64,000 nucleotides of DNA from Chloranthus sessilifolius (Eukaryota > Streptophyta > Magnoliopsida > Chloranthales > Chloranthaceae): assembly GCA_021018995.1 (NCBI GenBank), contig CM037595.1, positions 93,880,491-93,944,490 of the forward strand. The letters run 5' to 3'. This document shows, one piece after another, positions 56,359 through 64,000 of the stretch (positions within the stretch are counted from its first letter, which is position 1; every line of letters starts with the position of its first letter). Made by a program: the position numbers and the translations under genes. The notes beneath the pieces were generated by a model that worked only from the letters and a program-made list of their open reading frames with translations, made no database searches and had not been told where the DNA came from.

Positions 56359-56656
56359 ATGGATCAAAATATCATCCGATACCGATACCGATACATATCG
56401 GTATCGGATATGAACAATACGGTACATTAAATGTACCGTATCGTTAAAATATATGTTGTATCGAACGATACATATATCGATATCGGACGTGAACGATACG
56501 GTACATTAAATGTACCGTATCGTTAAAATATATGTATGTATCGAACAATATATTCAATATATCGTTCGATACGGACTGGTACCGATACGTATCGTCCGAT
56601 ACATACCGATTTTTTGACCAGACGATATGTACTGATTTTCCAGCATTTTGATCCAT
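56359..56656. repeat. Palindromic GTATCGGTACCGATAC-type element
   Basis: Ends ATGGATCAAAAT and ATTTTGATCCAT are inverted. The inside is a run of 'gataccgatac' and 'gtatcggtatc' phrases. A unit of about 85 bp with 'acggtacattaaatgtaccg' is repeated in tandem (about 56412-56450 and 56494-56530). A related fragment lies at 58040-58180. Confidence 0.65.
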
Positions 56657-56912
56657 AATATCAAACACCTTAATAATTCATTTAAATTTTCAAAATAAAT
56701 TTAATTGGTCAATGTAATTTTGAAGGGATGGACACTCACTTGTATAATAAGATAATCCCAAAGCGTAATAAATTGATTTTTTAAAGCATACAAATTGACC
56801 ACCCAACTCATAGCTGATTTTTTAAAGTATAAAAATTGACCACCCAACTCATAACGTAACTTTGCCAATGCAACCATTATGGAATAGTCCCCCTTTTCCA
56901 TATTTTCAAGTG

Positions 56913-57322
56913 GGGAGCCATTATTTGCACACGTTTTTCAAGTGATTGCACCGGATTGTACCAAATTAAAAAGAAAGACTTGCAAGTTTGGCGACCTCTA
57001 CTATGTGAAAACACCATCTAAGTCGTCTGATTTGAAGGCCATGATTTAAATATATCAATTGCAAAAGATTAGAACAAAATATAATTTTCATCATTTGATT
57101 AAATGGAGTCAAAGGCTATTATATAATTCAACAGTTGACTACAATAGATCATATGACAAGTATTATGTTTTGCTCTAATTTTCTTTACCAGAGATCTATT
57201 GATCATGAACTGCAAATCAGACAGCCCATATTGCATTTTTACCTATCACATGTCCCTAAAATACAAAGTCTTTATTTAAATGGTGCAATCACTTGAAAAA
57301 CATGTGCAAGTAATGTTCACCT
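56913..57322. repeat. Family B palindromic element, nearly complete
   Basis: 'gggagccattatttgcacac', 'ttcaagtgattgcacc' and 'agacttgcaagtttgg' at the left return inverted at the right as 'acatgtgcaagtaatg', 'ggtgcaatcacttgaa' and 'tacaaagtctttat'. No gene. Confidence 0.7.
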
Positions 57323-57520
57323 TCTCTTAGGACTTTAGAAAAATTAAAATTAAAATAAATAAATAAATAAAATTGCCGATCTAATGGTATTAAAATGAAG
57401 GGTGTATTGATGAAATATTTCGTCATTATTGATGATATATTTCTTCATTCTGTTTAAACCATTGACCACCGTTAGATTGACGATCAATTATTTTTAGGGG
57501 ATCATGGCTTCTTGACTGAC

Positions 57521-57950
57521 ATTTAAAGACCAAAATGGTGTTTACTGATCTTACACCATTAAAATTACACTTTTTATCTCACACCATTTAAGATCATTAT
57601 GCCATATGGCATACATTTGTGGTCAATCTAAATTGTCCAAGTGACAATTCATCATTGGAATATGCATGCAAGTGCGTGGATGTGAATCATCTTATTGATG
57701 AACTGGAATATGCCTGCAAGTGCGTGGATGTGAATCATCTTATTGATGAACTTTAATATCTGTCATTAAAACTAAATATAACAGTTGATATTACAGTAAA
57801 CATATCATAAGGTTTTTAAATCTCCCTAATATATTAATTTTGGCCTTGGTGTACTTTAATGTATGATTTATCAATTTAACAGTATGGATCAACCACATAT
57901 TAAATTATGGATGGTGTAAGATCATTTAAACACTATTTTCGTGTCTAAAT
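57521..57950. repeat. Family C inverted-repeat element with local duplication
   Basis: The left end 'atttaaagac' with 'tgatcttacaccat' and the right end 'atggtgtaagatca' with 'gtgtctaaat' are inverted. A unit of about 48 bp ('ggaatatgcatgcaagtgcg'...) is tandemly duplicated at about 57656-57703 and 57704-57752. Confidence 0.6.
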
Positions 57951-58039
57951 AACGATAAGGAGAACCGGGTCCTTTTTCATATATAGATCAGAGATGATAA
58001 CGAAACAACCTTGGGCTTGATTTTGTGCAAGCCAAACTA

Positions 58040-58180
58040 GCTGTGTCACTCAAGGTATCAAAAATCGGTCGATACCGATAGGTATCAGTTTCTCGGCAAA
58101 TCGATATGTATCGGTATCCCAACTCGGGTATCTAATACCGTATCAAGTATCGACCGATAAGTTTCAATTTTGGTCGAAAC
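58040..58180. repeat. Fragment of the GTATCGG-type palindromic repeat
   Basis: Contains 'cgataccgataggtatc' and 'atgtatcggtatccc' and inverted phrases as at 56359-56656. Confidence 0.45.
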
Positions 58181-58374
58181 ATTGACTTTTCCTTTCTTTT
58201 CTTTTTTAAAATAGGTCGTATTGGTCTTGGACAAACTAATACCCAAGACCAAGACCCATGTTGATACCTTCGTGTCACTCATCTAGCTTGGATGTAGCTT
58301 TTGATCGCTGCTTCCTTCCTCAATAATGCTACAACACGTCAACTCTTTAAATTATAGCCATATCACTCGAGTCC

Positions 58375-58784
58375 TCTTTGGCCCCATGCATTGTCCGAAA
58401 GTGCTCACATATTAGAACCCTTGAAAACTATTGAATATTACTAATGAAATGATGGAGATTGTGTTTCACCCCGATCTTCCACATAATAGATCTTGAGATT
58501 GTGGCGCCCCTATGAGACGGTTAGTTTGTGATTTCATGTGTCACGGATCCCCAAAAAATGGCCCTCGAATCATATGACACACATCACACTTTAATGTGAT
58601 TTTAGTGCCATCTTTTTGGGATTTGTGACATGTGGAATCATAAATTTGATCGTCTCATAGGTGAGCCATGATCTCAAAATCTACTGTGTGGAAGATCGGC
58701 GTGAAAAATGATCTCCGTCATCTAATTAGAAGGAATCAATGGTTTTCAAGAGGTCTAGGACGTGAGCGCAAACAAAGGTACCCT
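58375..58784. repeat. Family A palindromic element
   Basis: 'gaaaactattgaatatta', 'atggagattgtgtttcac' and 'catgtgtcacggatcccc' at the left return inverted at the right; the right end 'gcaaacaaaggtaccct' is the inverse of the 25811 copy's start. Confidence 0.65.
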
Positions 58785-58840
58785 ATCACTTATTGTGTTA
58801 CTATTGGCACACCACTTTTTTTAGGGGACTTTAAAAAATA

Positions 58841-60544
58841 TAGGTAAAAGGGGTTTCACGAAAATTAGGAATTCTAAGAAGTGTGAGATCGAAAACATGT
58901 GGCACATGTGGGTCGGTCTTGTTGTGAAAAGTCTAAATTACCCTCAAATTTAATACCCATTTTAATTGTTTTTTTTCTTTTTTCTTCCTCTCGTCTTCCT
59001 CATGCAAGAGAAAGAAAGAGAAGAGAGAGAAAGATTTGCGCCTATCGAAGAGAGAAAATGATCAAAAGAGAGAGAAAGCGCACTCAAGAGAGAGAAAGAG
59101 GAGAAGAGAGACAAATATCATAAGAGAGAAAGAGGATAAGAGAGAGAAAGGCTAGGAGAGAGAAAGAGAAGAAGAGAGAGAAAGAGTTGCACCCATCGAA
59201 AAGAGAGAAAGATCAGAAGAGGAGAGAGTACCGCAGGAGTGGGCAAAATGAAAATATGCAACACAAAAGAGAGAGAAAGAGGCACGGGGAAGATGGCTTG
59301 CAGCAACATTAAAGTCAAGACCAGAAGAGAGAAAGAGATGCGGCCATCAAAGAGAGAAATACTAGAAAAGAGAACCACAGGCGTGGGAAAAACGAAAATA
59401 TGCAATACATAAGAGAGGGAAAGAGGCGTAAGGAAGACAACTTGCAGCAGGGTTAAGTCCCCTTTAAAGGACAGGGTAGTTTAGACTTTTCATAAAAACA
59501 GGACCCGCCCAATCTCTGTGAAATCCCAAATTGGGCACTTTAGAAAAACAAACGTTTTAGCCTATTATACATGAACTAAACTTTTTAGAAAAAAAGGTTT
59601 TCAAGTTTTTTGGAAGTTCAGAGATCTGTGAGATATCAAATACTCAATTTATGACTTTACAAATTTGTCCTTGACTGTCTTCTCCACTCAAACCACTGAC
59701 GAAACCAGCTCCAGCGGCCTACAATGCGCCGCTTGCGGCCACCGCAACTTCCACTGCCGGGCCTTCATCGGCCGCAGGTTACAAATTGTCCTTGGTTGTC
59801 TTCTCCACCCAAACCACTCAAAACCACCGACGGCTGCAGCGAGTTCACCCCTGACGAAACCAGCTCCGATGGAAAAGGCATACCAATTCAAATGAATAAA
59901 TGACTCCAAAAGATATTTCTAATCTTCTAACAAAGGACTTAATCTTATTACTCCTAAATCGCAAAAAGTCCCCCTGTGGCGAGTTCACCCCCGACAAAGC
60001 TGGTTTCGTCGAAGCCGAGTTAGAAACGAGTGAAAGTGATGACCTCATATTGATCTTTATCATTTAATCCATACATGAGATTTATGTTTCGGTATTGTTT
60101 TAGAAAACTAGCTAGTTGGCGTTAGAAACCACTAGAATTTGGTTTTAAATCGAGCCAAGTTAAAAATGAGTGAAAGTGATGGCCTCATATTGATATCTAT
60201 CATCTAATCCATACATGAGATCTATGTTTCAGTATTATTTTAGATTTTAATCCTTTGAGAAGGTCTTTGTGCACCAATGCGTTGGAATGAAAGCTAAGAG
60301 GAGAAGCTGCGCAGCAAATCCCATTGAAACCTGTTTTTCTTGGTTCCAAACTACCCTTTATAGAAGGGTAGTTTAGTAAAGTAACATTACCACACGTGGG
60401 AAGGGTTTCAAATCTCACGGAAATTAGAAGTTTAAAAAAAAAAGTAAAAGGCCTTTTTGCTAAAACGTTTGGATTCTGTATAATGGGTTAAAACGTTTCG
60501 AAAATAAGGTTGTTTTTCTAATTTTCCCAAATCTCTTTTACCTA
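58841..60544. repeat. Inverted-repeat composite carrying a purine-rich array
   Basis: Outer ends TAGGTAAAAGGGGTTTCAC and the inverse of 'aaatctcttttaccta' match. A second inverted pair, 'gaaaagtctaaattaccct' (58927-58945) and 'agggtagtttagacttttc' (about 59474-59492), lies inside. Between the latter, 58999-59440 is an AGAGAGAAAG-rich array with a unit of about 135 bp repeated. 60018-60115 is duplicated at 60151-60247. No transposase; short open frames at 59665-59895 show no domain. Probably a non-autonomous DNA transposon or two nested ones. Confidence 0.45.
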
Positions 60545-60911
60545 CAACTTTTTTTCCCAACATAGTAGTCTAAAACGTTTTCAAATGGGGCATGTCCTCC
60601 TAATTTTTCCTTTTTTATCTACTAATGGAAGTATGGAGTAGAAGCATCGTCTTTAGCACTCACATCCATCACTAGGTGTTAATACCTTCGGGTGGGAGGA
60701 GAGCAAGCTAACAAGAGACCGGCGACCAATGTGCCTAAAATTGGTGCAGATGTCCACCATCTTTAGTGCTCCACCAGCATATGCCCACTCTGCTGTTAGA
60801 TGCTCATAGCGTCAAGCCAACCCCACAATCCATCTCCACCCCACGTATTCCAAAGACGCTTCAGATGGTCAAACTGTAACACGAGAAAGAAAATAAAAGT
60901 TAGTCGACAAA
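60545..60911. other. Spacer without recognised features
   Basis: Slightly higher GC than its surroundings. No open frame with a known domain and no repeat edge seen. Confidence 0.35.
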
Positions 60912-63900
60912 TGTAATGACCTTATTTTTAATGCACTTAATCTTGTGGTGTTAGATGTGTTTGTACCATGTACGATGTTAGCGCCTCACACCAGATCATA
61001 TTATTTTATTTTAAAGGTGTTAGATGGGTAGTTGCACTAAACTTGGTGGTAGCGCTCCACACTGGATCCTACCCCACTTGAGAAAACCTTATTAATATTT
61101 AAGTTTAAGGTACGCACAACTCTTCTCATTCTAATCTTCTCAAAAACCATAGTCGTCTCTTTCTTTTCTCCTTCTCAAAAACCCTAGCCGTCACAATTTC
61201 ATCTTCTCCACCCATCCTCCTCCAAAACTCCTTAATCTTCTCTCCTAAAACTATTGTGTGTCCTTCCACTACCATCGTAATTTATTTTCCATTATCAATA
61301 TCGAGGAGAAAGTAGAAGGCGAAGAAGACAGAGAAATCGTGGACAACGGAACATCGCGTGATCGTCAATCTTATTATCGTAATCGTCGTCGTTCAATCAA
61401 ATCATGTTTCAAGAGGTAGGTACCCACTAATTCATCTCGTCCTTCTCAGATCCCGTCGTATAGGATACGATTCGATCGCATATCAACGGGCTAATAAATG
61501 AATCTAGATTTATTTTCCTATAAAAACTGCTTTTAGGATTGATACCATGATTGATCCTTATTTTAATATAATTTTTATAAATTTTTCAGATATATTTTGG
61601 ATTTATTTCGGAACCCAAATCCATTCAGAATTCGCGACAGTTGATTAATTGAGTTACACTATCGATTGATTGATAAGTTTGAAATCGCGACCAGAAATAT
61701 TTTATTGTCGATCAATCGACTTATATACTCGATTAATCGATTCTAGGTTAAATTAATTAAATAATTTAAACTGCGTTACCTCTTCTGACTTCTGGCTCTA
61801 ACACCTCAATCTCGATCAATCGACCCTTGTGCTCGATTGATCGACCATTCATTGAATAGAGTGGTGGCCGAAATGGGCTGGTAAGTGTAATAATACCAAT
61901 CCTTTATACATTATTATAATATTTAAAATATCTTTCTAATGCATATTATATTATATGTATATAAGGTAATGATGCTTTTGAAATTATAATATTGTATCTA
62001 ATAAAATATTATATTATATAATTACTTTTAGCTTATGCAAACACCTAATAAAATAATATAAATTTTACCTTTTTTTATTAGTATACTTCTACATTCGTCG
62101 TCATTATCAAGTACCAACTTTTATAATATTGGAAACTATCTTATAAGGTGTATATAGGGTGTTTTTCAGTCTTATCGATCCAGCCACAGTTAATAATCGA
62201 TCAATTGACTTCGAGCTAAACTAATTACTTATACTTTAATTCGATCGGTCGATTTACACTTTTCGATCGATCGACTGTGAGCAAACTGATTTATAATTCA
62301 ACTGTGTCGCCTCATTGTGATTGTTCTGACACTTTACACTCGATCGATCGACACTAGAAGACCGATTGATCGACTCTGAACTGAAGTGAACAAATTATAT
62401 ATAACCGACCGATCGATTCAAAAATCGATCGATCAATTTACGTCCGAACAGACATCCAACAATATGCTTATTATTGTTGCCTCCTATAACTCCACTTGCA
62501 CGACCAAAACTCAATACACCCTAAAATCACTCGATGGTTTTGATCGATAGTCATGGTGCACATCACTTTAAGTTGTACTGTCATTTTATTTGAGCATTTA
62601 ATTATAGTACATTATATATGTATCATTCTATCGTTTCAACGTGACCACCTTGATAACACGAAGTATTAGGAATTTCTATATCTCATGAAAATTGAACTCT
62701 AACCTTCAAGTTATCGAAATCATACTTATAACTCTATTTTATAATTATACTAGTGTGTTATGTAGATAAATATAAGTATAAACATAATCAAAATCTAAGT
62801 GTAAATCATTCTATACATGTGATACTTTTGTGTTCGCATCCTGATTAAGTTATACGAGTTAAGGGTATGTTAGATCATAAGTACGAGAGTGTATGAGATC
62901 ATGCCTATGCTTGGGCGTGGTGATTCACTAAGATGGTATCGAAGCGTAGAATATATCGTATTCACATGCCCTACAACTCATGGTGGTATGGGACATCATG
63001 ACGAGTCGGGTGAGTATGAATTTAGTATAGCCTCGTATACGATGACATATACGGTGACCTATCACCCCGAGTTCTAATATGATAGGATAAGATAAAAGTT
63101 AAGGTACGAGGTTTGAACCTTTAGGTCATAGATGTATGATAAGGTATGAGTCAGTAAGATAAGATATGCTACGAGTATGATAATAAGACATCGCTTTGTA
63201 GGCCAGTAAAAGATTAAGAACTTAAGTCTCTGTATGTATCGTTCCTTGCGTAGCCACCATAAGGGTAACAACGTTTTTCAGTCAAGACGGGTCTTTGGGA
63301 GATAGTATGGTATGAGTTATGAGTCGTGCGCTGCCCCTGTGACTGGATGGGGTGTATGATATGGTGGTATGATACTATGGTGACCCTCATATGGTGGCTC
63401 GAGCAGTGACTCTAGCACAAGTCGTTTAAGATTTTATAAGTATGTTAGTTACGCTCATGCGATATACAGACGTATGCGCGAGAATAATAAGATATGGTAT
63501 GTTATGAGATATGATATATTATGAGATATGGTGAGGTACGTTAGGATATGAGTGTCTAAGATCATGGTCTTGTATTTATGATATGATATGAGTTCTACGA
63601 TATGTAAATGATAGTCTTTCTCTTGCTATATTTTTAAGATATTATGTTTATCACTTACTGAGTTTATGTAACTGAGTAAACTCATCCCATGATAATCTAA
63701 CAGCTGCAGGTGACTATATCGACTGTGTGGACGTTGGTTCCTCTGATCCGATTGATGCTGAGTACGTCGATCCGGTGGACGTTGATTACAAGGAGCCCTT
63801 GGAGGGCGATGTTGTCGATTATCAGGACTACAATGCTGATCTTGATCAGAGTGCCGGTTATTGATCATTGTGGACTTGGTATTGAGTTTTATTGATACTA

Positions 63901-64000
63901 GTATTGCGGATTTTATAGTTTATTTTATTATATTTGTCTCTGACTGCTACTTTAATAATCAGATATGCGCGAGAACTCTGATTAAGTATATGTACGCTTA
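60912..64000 (+). repeat. Gypsy-type long LTR, running off the window
   Basis: It opens TGTAATGACCTTATTTTTAAT, like the minus-strand openings of the other Gypsy LTRs here (TGTAAAGACC and TGTAATATCC). It has clusters of TCGATCGA motifs at 61640-61860 and 62210-62440. Near 63655-63720 it has the 'actgagtttatgtaactgag' to 'gcaggtgactatatcgac' block that in the 9687-12055 LTR lies about 0.5 kb before the LTR end. By that spacing the LTR would end some 150-200 bp beyond the window. 63480-63600 is a loose GATATGA repeat. Whether genes follow or it is solo cannot be seen. Confidence 0.6.

Noticed and set aside
59665-59895. Possible small Cys-rich host protein ('CAACGHRNFHCR')
   Set aside because: The frame arises from a locally duplicated phrase inside an inverted-repeat element, with no second copy or family resemblance.
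1-64000. tRNA, rRNA and organellar insertions
   Set aside because: No cloverleaf-like gene with A and B boxes, no rRNA sequence and no recognisable chloroplast or mitochondrial genes were seen on reading. The Met-tRNA matches are primer sites of retroelements.

Overview
The window is nuclear DNA of a flowering plant. It is AT-rich, full of microsatellites and nested plant transposons (Ty3/Gypsy, Copia, LINE, hAT, CACTA, Mutator-like and Helitron types), and carries two intron/exon-style host genes with clear plant relatives. The species cannot be told from the sequence. An 18 kb intron in an 88-codon gene would suit a lineage with large, slowly purged introns, such as a magnoliid or other early-diverging angiosperm, but that is inference.

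Host genes. (1) A TIM13-type small Tim chaperone of the mitochondrial intermembrane space, plus strand, with two coding exons at 22971-23084 and 41273-41425. Its intron (23085-41272, 18,188 bp) is mostly transposons. (2) A single-exon F-box gene of the Arabidopsis At2g27310/At2g36090 type at 53406-54527, plus strand, with a TATA box and three blocks of short tandem repeats in its promoter. No other host gene could be supported, and no rRNA, tRNA or CRISPR array was seen.

Layout. 1-5830 is a mosaic of small palindromic repeats (families called A, B and C here), one of them split by a CACTA miniature element, plus Helitron-type 3' ends. 5835-8220 is a solo Gypsy LTR with its target duplication. 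8690-9540 is an old Copia polymerase remnant. 9687-21765 is a complete-length but decayed Gypsy element on the minus strand, with 2.4 kb LTRs and an extra coding region between pol and the 3' LTR. 22008-22832 holds two small hAT-type elements just upstream of TIM13. Inside the TIM13 intron lie, in order, an hAT-like element, a hAT miniature element, a family A palindrome, a GC-rich Mutator-like element carrying LTR-like cargo, a miniature LTR element whose right LTR is split by three LTRs in tandem joined by identical 4 bp spacers, a 1.25 kb hAT-like element and several LINE pieces. 43108-52560 holds a family B palindrome, a decayed Copia element with target duplication (44343-48825) and more small palindromes. 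After the F-box gene, 55026-60544 is again small inverted-repeat elements, and 60912 to the window end is most of another long Gypsy-type LTR.

The most unusual items are the tandem triple LTR with AAAC junctions, the transposon-filled TIM13 intron, the same TCGATCGA palindrome clusters in the LTRs of unrelated element families, and the Mutator-like element with captured LTR-like sequence. Percent identities given are by eye, not computed.
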